A DNA stretch of 64,000 nucleotides, taken from NCBI GenBank assembly GCA_001986395.2, contig MQVO02000025.1, positions 186,001 through 250,000 of the forward strand. Direction: 5' to 3'. A model generated the notes under the pieces. The model saw only the letters and a program-made list of their open reading frames with translations. It was not told the DNA's origin and did no database searches. Positions 22,788 to 34,690 of the stretch are shown piece by piece. A program made the position numbers and the translations under genes. The DNA is from Irpex lacteus (taxonomy: Eukaryota > Basidiomycota > Agaricomycetes > Polyporales > Irpicaceae). The stretch's first letter is position 1. Each line of letters begins with the position of its first letter.

Positions 22788-25700
22788 ATGTCCGCCGCCG
22801 TCGAGTCTACCTCGGGCAGCTACCGTATCGACCCATTACGGGGAGCCGAGAACTACATGCCATGGCGCGTCCAGATATCAGACATCCTCACGGACGTCGG
22901 TCTGTGGGAGTACGTTACAGGGGAACTGAAGAAGCCCACTGAGAAGGCCGAAGCGGCTGACTGGGTGAAGAAGGACCGAAAGGCGCTCACTATGATCCGT
23001 CTCCGGGTGTCAAACTCTATGATCACCCACGTCCTATCCGCCACCACCTCCAAAGAAGCTTTCGACAGTCTGTCGCACGTCTTCAACAACGAGGGTACTG
23101 TTGCCCTCATCACCCTCCGTCGTCGTTTCATGCGTTACACCATCGCAGAGGGAGCCGACTTAGAGGAGGAGATTCGCAAGATCAAAGGACTCTGGCAAGA
23201 GATTAACCTTATCCAGACGTCGGCGATCTCCGATACCGAGCTGGCCACTGTCATCCTCACCGCCCTCCCGTCCTCCTGGGACTCCCTCATCTCATCTATC
23301 ACCCTAGACGACAAACTCACCTCTGCTGCACTTACTGGTCGTATTTTGCAAGAAGAGGGACGCAGGAAGGATCGAACCGACTCCGAAACGGCACTGTACG
23401 CCAACACAGGGCGCTCGAAATTCCGGTCCGGCGTATTTTGTCATGGGTGTGGGAAAGAGGGGCATATCAAGCCGGAGTGCGATGATAAGGAGGATAAGGG
23501 AAAGGAGAAGGCGAGGGGAAGGAAGAGCGGTGGGAATAGAGGTCGAGGCAAGGGGAAGGATGGCAAGGGAGGCAAGGACAAGGGGAAGAAGGAGTATGCA
23601 CACGCTGCCGACGAAGAGAACGAGGACGACGAGCCCGAGGAGTACGCCTTCCACGCGGAAACTGGGATCGAAGAAGCCTATCTGTCAACTCAATCTGGCG
23701 CGTGGCTCGGCGATACCGGCTCCACCTCTCACATAGTGTCCGACAAGTCTCTCTTCATCAATTTCACCCCGGTGCCTGGCGCTATCCACGGTGTCGGTAA
23801 CTGCGAAAGCCTTGGTCGCGGTGATGTCCGCATTGCTTTCGTTACCGATGAAGGCACCGTTCCTGTCGTACTCAAGGACGCCCTCTATGCACCCTCTATG
23901 AAATTCAACCTCATATCGCTTGGTCGTCTCACCAGCGGAGGTCTCTCTTACGAAGGCACTGGCAGTAACCTCTTCATCAGGAAGGGCTCCAAGCTTATCG
24001 GCCGCGGCATTAAGTCGGGCTACCTCTATCAAATCTCCGTCCAATCTCCGTCCGCGATCGCTCTCGCTGCTACCGGACGTTCCTGGTTCGACTGGCACTG
24101 TACCCTCGGCCACGTGAACATTGGACAACTTAGGGAGATGCACCGCGACGGTCTAGTCGCTGGCATGGACGTCGATCAGTCCTCCGACCCCAACTTCCTC
24201 TGCGAGACGTGTATCCAGGCCAAACATTCTCGTGCGCCTGTTCCTCGCAAGACCTCTCAGGAGATCTCCGAGATTGGAGAGCTCGTCTACTCTGACATCT
24301 GGGGACCGGCGACCACTCCCTCCATCCACGGTAACAAATATATGATTACCTTTACCGATGCCGCGTCACGCTTCACGTGGGTCCGTTACATCAAGGAGAG
24401 GGACCAGGCCACCGCGAAACTCGAGGAAATCGACTCGCTGCTCGAGATGCAGTTCAACTGCCGTTTAAGGAAATTACGCGTCGACAACGCCAAGGAGTAC
24501 ACCTTAGGCGCCATGAAGTCTTACGTCGAAAAACGCGGAATTCTACTCGAGCCCACCACTCCCTACACCCCCGAATACAACGGCGTCTCAGAACGTCTCA
24601 ACCGCACTCTCGTCGAGCATGGTCGGGCTATGTTATTGGCCCACGACTTCCCCAAATACCTCTGGGAAGACGCTACCGAGTACGCGGCCTACCTGAAGAA
24701 CCGTTGCCCTACCCGTGCACTTCAACACACCACGCCTTACGAGTTCATCCATAAGAAAAAGCCTGACGTCTCTAGGCTCCACGAATTCGGATCCGATTGC
24801 TGGGTCCGGCTCAACATTCGTACTTCTAAACTCGACGCGCAGTCCATCAAACGCAAGTTCGTTGGCATCAAGGAAGGCACTACGGGCTACAAGTACTACG
24901 TCCCCGAATCACGCAAGGTCCTGACTTCTCGCGAAGTTATTTTCGCACGTCACTCAGGCATTGATGCACCCATTCCGGATGTAACCACCTCAGGGCTTGA
25001 GGGGGAGAGCGATTCCACGCTGTCGACTGCGCCGCCGCCTCCTACCACTCCGTCTACCAAGACTCCATCGACTCCCGCCACGAGGGATATCTGGAGTACA
25101 CCACAGACGTCGATCAAATCCTCACCGAACGCTACACCTCTTCCGCCGTCGCCGTCTACGCCTGTCAAATCCAAGCCCGAGATAGTCACCCCTCCTGCTC
25201 CATCACGCCCTCGTCGTTCATCCCGTGTGGACTACTTCAAGCTCAATGACGGTACTCAGAAGCCTCTACGCTCACTCACTGGCAAGCTGACCGCGAAGCC
25301 CAAGTCCCGAGCCTCCTCTATCGCTGAGAACATTCCCCCGCCTGTTACCAATCCATCGGTTCAGGGGAGATCGCATCGGGACATGACCTCACGGACAACG
25401 ACCACGAGCCCACTGCCCACTTCACCTTCGCCGCCGCCGACTTCGACAACCCTCAGACACTCGCCGAAGTCAAGTCACGCTCAGACTGGCCTCAGTGGAA
25501 GCAGGCCATGGACAAGGAGATGGGCCAACTCGACAAACTCGGGACCTACACGGTTGAGTCTCTACCGCAGGGGCGCCGAGCTGTCGGTTGCCGCTGGGTT
25601 TTCGCCATCAAACACGACTCTAACGGGAACGTCATCAAATACAAGGCACGCCTCGTGGCACAAGGTTTCTCGCAGATCCCTGGCCAAGACTTCTTCGCGA

Positions 25701-26992
25701 CCCACGCTCCCGTCATCCGACTCGAAACTTTCCGTACCCTCGTCGCTATTGCTGCACGCCTAGACCTCGAGCTTCACCAAGTCGACGTCGTTGGAGCCTA
25801 CCTCAACTCCCCTCTCGAGGAAGACATCTACATGCGCCAAGCACCTGGCTACGAAGATGGCTCTACCCGCGTCTACAAGCTCAAGAAAGCACTCTACGGA
25901 CTCAAGCAAGCCGGACGAGCATGGAGAATGGAACTCGACCGCGTGCTCTACCAAGCCCTCGGCTTCACGCGTTCTCAGGCTGACCCATGTGTCTACTACA
26001 AGCGCACTGGCTCTGACCTCATCATGATCGGTACGCACGTGGACGACAGCTTAATCTTGTCTAACAAGATCGATCACGTCAAACGCCTCAAGTCCGAGCT
26101 CAGCAGCTATTTCGAGATCACCGACCTTGGAGAAGCCACGCTATTCGTCGGTATCCAGATCCTTCGAAACCGACAGGCCCATACCATCACTATCGACCAA
26201 ACTCACTATGTCGACGTCGTTCTCGAACGTTTTGGCATGGAATCCTGCAACCCCGTCTCTACTCCGCTCGACCCGAATCAAGCTTTGATCCCAGCTGTCA
26301 ACGATGCCGAACTCGTACCCGACGTACCCTTCCAGGCCCTCATAGGTTCCCTCATGTACGCCGCCGTTGGTACTCGTCCCGACATCGCATACGCCGTCCA
26401 GTCCCTCAGCCAGTTCAACGCTGCTCACACCGACCTCCACTGGGTCGCAGCCAAGCACGTCCTTCGCTATCTCAAGGGGACTCGATCATTCGCTCTCACC
26501 TATGGCGATAACTCGGATCTAATCATATCAGGGTTCAGCGATGCTGATTGGGCGCAGAACCGGGCCGACCGCCGTTCCATCTCAGGCTACGTCTTCCAAC
26601 TCGCTGGAGGAACTGTCAGCTGGAGTTCCAAGAAGCAAACCTCCGTCGCGCTGTCAACTATGGAAGCTGAGTACGTCGCTCTCGCTCACGCTGCCAAGGA
26701 AGCCATCTGGTTCCGTTCGCTCCTCACCGACTTAGGTTTCCCTCCTTCTGGGCCCACCATCCTTGCCACAGACAACCTCGCCGCTATCGCATTCACTCGT
26801 GATCACCAATTCCACGCTCGATCAAAACACATCGACATGCGCCATCACTTCGTTCGCGAACGCGTCATGGAAGGTACTATCCTCGTACCGCATTGCTCAT
26901 CCGCGGAGAACCGTGCCGACATCCTCACCAAGTCCCTCGCACGTGTCTCCCATCAAAAACAACTCGCGCGACTTAACCTCGCTGCTCGTTGA
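22788..26992 (+). pseudogene. copia gag-pol polyprotein, split by a frameshift
   Basis: The ATG at 22788 has strong context (gccaccATG). The first frame runs 22788-25763 and carries the following. A gag domain (ENYMPWRVQISDILTDVGLW, residues about 20-150) comes first. A CCHC zinc knuckle (CHGCGKEGHIKPEC, about 218-231) follows. Next are the aspartic protease site (LGDTGSTSHIV, about 306), the GAG-pre-integrase zinc finger (HCTLGH...CETC) and the integrase core (YSDIWGP, RVDNAKEY, NGVSERLNR supply the D, D, E residues). RT and RNase H lie in the -1 frame, with the ATG-bounded part at 25508-26992. They contain GCRWVFAIK, ARLVAQGFSQ, THVDDSLI (the catalytic DD), FSDADWA, STMEAEYVAL and RSKHIDMRHH. 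The -1 frame is open from about 25328, so the shift lies between there and about 25400, near CCCCC or GGGG runs. This may be a mutation, a sequencing error or recoding. Every catalytic motif otherwise looks intact. Confidence 0.9.
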
Positions 26993-26999
26993 GGGGGAG
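26991..26999 (+). other. Polypurine tract
   Basis: GAGGGGGAG abuts the 3' LTR and overlaps the pol stop codon. It is the expected plus-strand primer. Confidence 0.85.
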
Positions 27000-27417
27000 T
27001 GTTGTAATCCTTGGCGTCACCTGTCTCCGACATCGCCGAAGGCCTCGACCATACCGGCAACCCGGTACTCGTCTTTACCGACGCTTGATGCGTATCCCCC
27101 GACGCATCCACATGGCCTCTGCCCGCCTCGATTCAACTCGAAGGCCTATTTCTCTTTAGATTCCGTTTGTTAAGTGTTTCACCTTTCGATCTTAATTGTA
27201 CATGTTATGTTCTCTTTCCTTATACATGTATCCCGCGGTTTGTACGCTTTGTAATGCTTTCCGTTGAAAATCCGGTGTATAAAAATTATGACTTCCTATT
27301 GTAGTAATTACTCCTGTAACTACTCGTATAAAAGTACATGTAACTTGTCGTTCAATTTATCATCTTCATCACTCGTATTATCTCGTTTGTGCGCTCAGAT
27401 CCCTCGAACTTACAACA
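27000..27417 (+). repeat. 3' LTR of copia element
   Basis: 418 bp, same sequence as 22193-22610. It is followed by the right target duplication TATAG at 27418-27422. Confidence 0.97.
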
Positions 27418-30400
27418 TATAGGAAGAAAATCTTCAACCCCTTTCGTTATCGTCAGTTGTTATCGTAATCTCCTGTCAAGCATACGGTGCCATGATACTT
27501 AACGCCGCAACCTTCGTGTGCGAGCGTTCGCGCGATTGATAGTATGGAACTTTTGTCGGTAATCTGTTGCGGTAGGTCTCCTAGGATATTATCTCCCTTC
27601 TTCATGTATAGGCCAGCACGGGAGACATAGATTGGTCGTATACCAGTACTCGCTGGTGGCAAAGATCTAGTCTGGCCCATCGCCATCTGGCGTCGTTGTC
27701 TAAGACACTGCTTAGCAATCTGGCAAAAGCAATACACATGAGCACTTCAATGCAGGTTGGGATCTGAATGTACACTGACAGGGAGTATTGAATACTTCCA
27801 AGAAAACTGACGACACATTGGACGCGCCATGGCTAACAATACAATCGGTAGTTTATTTGCCAGGCGGGAGAAGTTGACCACAGTTGGCGTGACGAGAAGC
27901 TCGGCCAGATACAGCCGCAGCGGGAACGGTTGGCGGAGCCACCTCTCGAACATCTACAGCTCTCTCACCTGTGCGGGCTTTGAAAACGGGAATGACCGGG
28001 ATACCAGCGTTCTATCAACTTGGGGTATACCTGTGAGGAATGAGGCTCACCAATCTGGTTCCGGCCGGCCATTGTTGAGAGAGCGCGATAACTCCCATAA
28101 CAGCAGTTGAATAGGACCCACAACCAACACACGGCGTTCAATTCTATAGCAGTGAGATCGTTGAACAAACAACGCTGAGTGTACTGTTGGTAATCATGGA
28201 TCCATCTGCGCCGCCACCTGCTGCGGCTGAAGACAATGAATGTCGGCTATTGAAAGTATTAACGACGTACCGACATACAAGTATCGATGAATACGCATCG
28301 ACGAGTAATACAACCTGCGTTGTATTTAGCATTTGAAGACTGGATACGCAGATCCGCCGGAAATGTTTTGCCCATTCTCTCGTATCCTATGCGGAGTGAT
28401 GGCCTGGGCTCCCTGATGAGCGTGCAATACATGTCCACGCATGAATATTCGAAACGGTCCGACAGCGACGTGAGCCCTGATCGAAAGCATTTTTCGATGC
28501 TTCGCAATACCTACGTGTGGTGTGTATGATCTACAGTCGTTCCTATCCGTCCAATGGATCTTAGCGATAGAAGAACCAGCGCAGTGGTTATACAAACCGC
28601 GTGCTGCCGAGGTGTAGAACGCGATCTCTGGTTGGACGCAGAAAACCAGTTCTCCATCTTCTCAGAGGGATAATTAGGTTGCTGAGTTGAAAATTGTCAG
28701 CCAAGTGCCACGATCACATACGAAACGAAAGCTATGTATTGACCTGACACTGGGAGCCAGCCTGGGAGTATCTGACAACTGGGAGTAGAAATCTCCGCAG
28801 AAGTCAAGTATCTTGCTGAACTATAACAGAGGTTTTGTCAGCTAATACCTTCAATCTACCTTCATTCCGGACGATACGCTCCTCACTTCTACATATCGCA
28901 GGCATAGAAATAATCACATCGTGACTGTTCAATGAAAACAGCGAGCAGCCTGGGAGGTTTTGCGCGCTAAATATCAGGCCGGTTTTTGCCGGGTCTGCAC
29001 GTGTCCAACCCCCGCCGCGAGCCCAACATACGCCACGACTTGTCTCAAAGTTGTCTCGTACCCTCACTGATCGTTTTCATGCCATGACTCTGTCTTCACC
29101 AAACATTAGTCTGAGATGATTATATTCAAGGTATATGTGATTAGAACGCCTATACTGATTGTCGCGCAGCAAGTGGGATCAGAGACTACTATGACATATA
29201 TAGGTGAGTACACAGCGATGGACCTCAACTGGACACACTATCATAACTCAACGCGTATTCCTTAGTGTCTCTTCTGCTCTAATGCAGCATATTCTCTGCA
29301 CTTTGCTGAGCTTGCCAATGGACATTAAGATTGGGTGTATCAGCTCTGACATCACCGGTGAATGCACCCAGTTTCAATAATCAATTATCAAGCAGTATTG
29401 CCTCTGCTCATCGGTCAGTTTTTTGATTCTATTTATCGTGATAATTCTTTGGTCAAAATTACCCTTAATCAGAAATTCGTCAAGCAATGTGCGATTTGCA
29501 CTATTTAGTCCGGCACGTTCCCTGAGATTCATGACGGTCAAACCCACCAAAATCAGTGAGTTGTGAATCTATTCCACTATGTTCATGCAGGAATGATGGA
29601 TCTATTATGGTATTCACAGCCGGTCCAGTGATCTTCCAGCGAAGGATCTCTGGTGTGAGTAGTAGATGCCCAACCATGGGCACTCAGCAGGATATACAGG
29701 TAAAAGTACGCACGCACAGTATGCTAAGGTTGTTATATAATCGTGGTCTGGACTGGTATCACGATACTTCGGGCTGGCCAGGGAATGGACGGACCTGGTA
29801 AGCTCTTCTCTATTTCGCGATAAATATAGGCGCTCAATGTTCCTGCAATAATCGTTCGTGCGTATAGTCATCGAGGAACCCTCCAATACTCGCTCCCGGA
29901 GCTGCTACTCGTGCGCAAAATGATATGAAAAGGAGCGTCAACATACCATGTACTCCTCACATGCTGTTCTGCAGGTGCACCACTCTCGCAAGCTATTTAT
30001 GCTAGCAGCGTTGTGCAGCCGCCGACCCAGCCCGTTTTGCCGAGACTTTAGGTGTAACCTGACTTCAGTAATGGTCCTAGATGCCTGCCTCTTCATAGTC
30101 CGCGACTTGGTTGGGAAGTTGCGCAAAACGTGGTTTTCCTATCAAGAAGTCAAACATTTACGTTCCGAAGTGGCGAAGACAATCCGAAGAGTCGTCGAGA
30201 AACGCCCTGCATACACGACAAATAGTCAATCGCGAAATCTTGTGTGCACACAATAAAGTATGAATTCAAAATTGTCTTGCTTAATTTCCTGATTGATAGG
30301 CTTCGCCTTTCAGCATCGAGAGTCAATATCCTGGTACCCAATTATCAACGAGACTTACATATACACATACTCGGTTGCGGAGCGGGCGGTCCGTTCGAGA

Positions 30401-33400
30401 TTATCACTGGCCGTTTTGCTACAACCGCCGTGTGATAAATCCCATCACACACCGTTCCCCGTTGTCGCTATGCTGACTTGGAACCAGAGCATTCTCCACT
30501 CGACTTAGCTATGATAGACAATATCACCACCATCAACATCTCGAAACTTGGGTTATTCGTCGGTGTCGGCTGATGTTCGGTCTGTGAGGTCAATCGAAGA
30601 GCAAATGGCCGACCACCGTACTCGTAAGGACAGTGTATTTTCTCCATAATCCGTGTCTCTTAACTTGCCTGTTTCAGAAGTTTAAGCGATCTGCTTTTCT
30701 CACAGAAACGACCGCAACATCAAGCATCAAACACGTATGCGCGCACTGGCATTGCTCCTCCCGTCCTACCCGCGGTAAAGCACGTCCTTCATTGGCTCCA
30801 CAAACGCTCCTCTTCACCGGCTCTTCTGCACGTTTCGTGAAATATGTTGTTGTGCGTGATGTAGTACCTCTGGCGCGTACGGCAGCCCCTTTGGTCTTGC
30901 CGGAACCATTCGTATAGTGCGTTTCGTTATTCAAGAGGTGTAGCTCTTTCTAATAATACGTACGTCCTTCTACTTTGTCACTTATACTTTGCTATATCAC
31001 GGCGGAGATGAGCTAAGCTCTCGTGTCCTCTGCACGTATTTACATGACGTCTGTCGGTTCCAGGAATCAGAACCATGCTACAACAGTAAACAACGTGGAA
31101 GGTCAGCTGGAACGAACTGCTTCACTATTCCGGAAGAAGCTCAGCAACGATTCAACTCACTCATCATATCTAGGCAACACTAAGCCAGCTGGAAGGTAAG
31201 CTTACATCTCACGGACCCTATTGTGAGAGAACAAATATCAGTTTGGTACTCACGCATCATACGATGATCACACAGTACCAATACCTGGGAAGAAGGTACA
31301 TCTAATCGTCATTCACGGAGAGCCAATTTGGGTGTATCTCCCGCACTAAGCGTTATCAGCTTTCGCAGCGCAGCAAGGTCCTCAGCTCACGCCGTCACAA
31401 GGTTCGATGTCCAAGACTTCCTGGCGGGCTTCTCGGAGCTTTCATCCGACTCGACGATTGAAACAGACTACGTTGCTTTCAGCTTCGCCACACCCATCCG
31501 TACCGCCACTGGGATGAGCACACATTCCGCGCCACTTAACTGAAAGCATGTCTAACTCAATTGTGCTGCCCCTGTCGTAATGGCAGTCAAAAGTGTTCCT
31601 TCTACATGTCGGGTGACTGGCAACGGACCGTTGAGACTCTTCCTGTAGCATGGGGTGGACAATATGACACAGGTATGTGTATTAGCGATTTTAGTAATAG
31701 AATGGTAATGGAAACTAAACACAAAGTTTGCCCTGAACGCTGAGCCCTCGCCCACGACCTGCGGATGACCTACCTGGATGCATCCACGAACAATCGCAGA
31801 CGGTCAAGCACTCTTACGTACGCAAGTTGCCCCGTCTAGAGGTCTCGACCACAGATAGTGTAAATCGTCGAGCATTAGTTGTACTCGAACTTGGTGTCGT
31901 AAGTTCTCGGGCTATGTCTAGTTCCGCATTTATCCATACCCATACCGCTTGAATAACTCCCATTAACTCATACAGGATCGTGACGGACTGCAAAAGTGTT
32001 CTGACAGTGCCACCATGAAATATCTGTCCCTGCAGAAGACGAGTAATATTTGACTCTCGAAATACCAGACTCTTCTACTTCGGATTGTAAGTCGCAGTCA
32101 TGACTGTCTGCGTGCTCATAGGACTAACAAAGTATACATTCAGTGCTTGATGTCTCCATAGGTCAGTAGACGCTTGCAAATGTTACACCCTAGTATTGTC
32201 ACGTATCTAATGACGGCATATGTGGTAACATCCGCATGCTAGGCTTCTGACGACCGCCTATGAGGTTGCTCGTCGTTACGGGTTTACATCGCTCTTCTCA
32301 AGGTACCACGAAGACATTTTTGGCAAGCATTCAATAGCATCCAACACATATGCCATGCTGTACGGCCCGCGTTCCTTCCCTGCGAAACACCTATACTCAC
32401 AAGAGATACCCAAATTAGACCCCTTCTCACGACGCCCTTCGGTTTTCAGGACCAAAGGCGCTTAATAGCAGGCGTGTTCTTGGCAAGGTTGTGCAATAGG
32501 CTCACAAGAAGACCCGGATAGCCCGACATTTTGACTATAGTGACATCAACGCTAATTCTTCAGCGACAACTGGTCTATCTTGCCGCGTCGTGGGCGTTAT
32601 ACAAAGCTCGGCTTGTGTAATTCAGTATGCGCGTCATCTGGCCGCTTGGAGTGGCTATCATTGACTATCGTGAGTGATTCTGGGCTTCATGCCTTGCAAC
32701 ATGCGACATTTGTGGAATTCATCGCTCAATGGTGGTATCTATGTCTTCTGTAGACATTTGTGCTCAGAGTGGCCAGACCGATCCTTTCGATTGCGCGGAG
32801 GATGACGATGTAGTCATCAAATCATAATAGGTCATTTGCTGATTGCATTTCACACTGGTCAAGTTAGTATTGGATGTCAGCGCTGATTTCTGCGTGACCA
32901 AATCCACCATTAATCTTCTCTTCATGCAGATATCCCGTCCCCCGAGGTTGTCCCTTCCTCTGAGAACCCTTTCGCTAAAGGAGAAAGAGCATCCCGCTTG
33001 CCCACGGGAAATATATGGTACGGAAGGTCTAAGGCACAATATCACTGTGTGTTTCGCGACTTAACCACTTTGAAGGTAGCAGGACGTTTCGAGTTTCGGA
33101 AATAAGCCATAAACGCTTTCTTTCCGGTACGGCTTAAGCTAAAATTCCGATGTTACGCAAATTCGGATATAGTTTGATTCATTCATTTCACAAAGGTGCT
33201 TCCACCCGAGGACGGATACACTCGACAGACGGACCAAACAATGCGTGCCAAAGTACCAAAGATTCCGATCGAAGTTGTCCGCTTCTTCAAAATCTCGCTT
33301 CTCCGTCAAAATTACTTTCACAACTCAGATCCCGTAACATCCTCGTTTCGGTAGTTCGCTATTTCCGTTCTGGATATATAGCCAACATGCCACCCGCCAG

Positions 33401-33444
33401 CTCCACTGTTACCCCTCGCTGCCATCCCCAGGATTCGACCCAAT
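27418..33444. other. 6-kb stretch without recognisable genes
   Basis: There are many short frames on both strands (the longest under 110 codons) and no exon chain or family motif I can defend. Minus-strand frames at 27953-27747 and 27737-27453 could be remnants of a gene next to the copia insertion. The end nearest 33445 is presumably the long upstream region of the WOPR gene. No tRNA or tandem repeat was seen. Confidence 0.45.
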
Positions 33445-34690
33445 ATGTCTTCTTCCACTAATGCTAACGGGCACAGCTACACCACACATCCTGCCCTTCG
33501 TAAGTGCTTCTAAATGGTGAAGACCTGTGGTGTCTTAACCTATCCCAGATCTTCGTGATGCGAGGGACGCTCACATAGTGTTCGAGGCCGTGCGACTCAA
33601 CATCCTCCCATTGATCACTCGACGCCTGACCACACTGGAACGCGAACAATTAGTATCTGGCAATGTTTTTGTGTGGCAAGAAGCCGAGCACAAGCAAGGT
33701 GGATCGTTCCTTCATTTCGAATCTATCTGAAATTGAGCCAACCATCCTTATGTAGGAGGTTTAGAGCGCTGGACGGATGGCAGGAGATGGTCAGACCATG
33801 ATTTCAACCCATTACACTGTGAGCTAAGTGTCTGTTACAGGTCCCAAAGCCGAATGCGCGGAGACTATCTGTTCTACGAGGAGAAGATAGAAATCACGCC
33901 TGAAGAACGTGATGCCAAAGCTGCACGCCGGTATGTTCATCCTCTGACGAGGTCCCACGTACTCAACAGGCTATAGAGCACGTAAAACTCTTGATCCATT
34001 CTCGTATCAACCTGCTCCAGTCAGGCGACAGGATAGGCCGTCGAAACCAAATGGTTTGACAAAACAGACCTACTCCGTTCAGGTACAAACAAGCAGCTAC
34101 GAAGCACCGAAGAAGTGGCATGTGGTTGCCTACTTTGCGGTATGTTGTGTCGTTTGTCAAAGCTCTTTTTCACGCTCTCATATACTACCGCGAGTCAGGG
34201 AGACGACTACACTCGACTTCCAGTAGTCGATAACTACGAGTACTTGCGCAGCATCCGCATTCCCGACGGTATTTTCTTCTCGAAGTCGAATCCGACAAGA
34301 CAAGCGCGAGTATTTAACCTAGGAGAAGAACAAGAACCCGATACAGATGATATTCCGGACACTCCAGGTTGGAAATCACCATCTTGGCCTTCCCCACAGC
34401 CCGAGGTGTACTCGCAAGGCCCAGGCACGTCACCTGCCTCCTCATCTTCAATTTCAGCCACTTCACGACGCCCACCGAGTCCCCCTGTCGGACTGTATCA
34501 CGCTCCACATGGCGAACATGTTAATACAGATGCGAGATACTCCCTTCCTCGTTTGTCGACAGTGGCACCTCCCCACCACCTCCCTCCACATTCGCACCCT
34601 ACTCGTCCTGTAGGCTCTTCTGGAAGCCCTTACAGCCCCCTGACGCCCGAAGACAGGAAAGCACTGAATAGTTTTCGAGTGGTGCTATGA
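33445..34690 (+). CDS. WOPR-domain (Gti1/Pac2/Wor1 family) transcription factor
   Basis: Six exons (33445-33499, 33549-33698, 33756-33789, 33841-33930, 33977-34139, 34199-34690) encode 327 aa in consistent phase. The start is the ATG at 33445 (MSSSTNANGHSYTTHPALH). The WOPRa half is clear: DARDAHIVFEAVRLNILPLI, SGNVFVWQEAEH and GLERWTDGRRWSQSRMRGDY. The WOPRb half follows: GLTKQTYSVQ, KKWHVVAYFAGDDYTRLPVV and LRSIRIPDGIF. The C-terminal 110 residues are Pro/Ser-rich and probably disordered. Family members bind DNA and act as switches for morphology, sporulation or pathogenic development (Wor1, Gti1, Pac2, Sge1, Ros1). Which programme this one controls cannot be told from sequence. A 34-nt microexon encodes the RWTDGR core. 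It stands alone with large flanking regions on both sides. Confidence 0.93.

Larger units (their letters stand above)
22193..27417 (+). mobile_element. Full-length Ty1/copia LTR retrotransposon
   Basis: This is a 5225-bp element with 418-bp LTRs at both ends (22193-22610, 27000-27417) that begin TGTTG and end CAACA. A 5-bp target duplication TATAG flanks it. An initiator-tRNA primer site follows the left LTR, and a GAGGGGGAG polypurine tract precedes the right LTR. Internally, gag-pol has the copia order protease, integrase, reverse transcriptase, RNase H, with integrase before RT. The two LTRs are identical as far as I can compare by eye, so insertion is recent. One frameshift splits gag-pol (see the CDS entry). 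It landed in gene-poor DNA and breaks no recognisable gene. Confidence 0.97.

Noticed and set aside
23304..25189. Long antisense frames across the copia element (for example 23685-24143, 24950-25189)
   Set aside because: They are shadows of the codon-biased gag-pol frame and carry no recognisable protein features.
30606..30917. Plus-strand frame with RFVKYVVVRDVV, faintly like ribosomal protein eL36
   Set aside because: Spacing does not fit, and the start, the rest of the protein and sensible exons are missing. The match is too short to call even a pseudogene.
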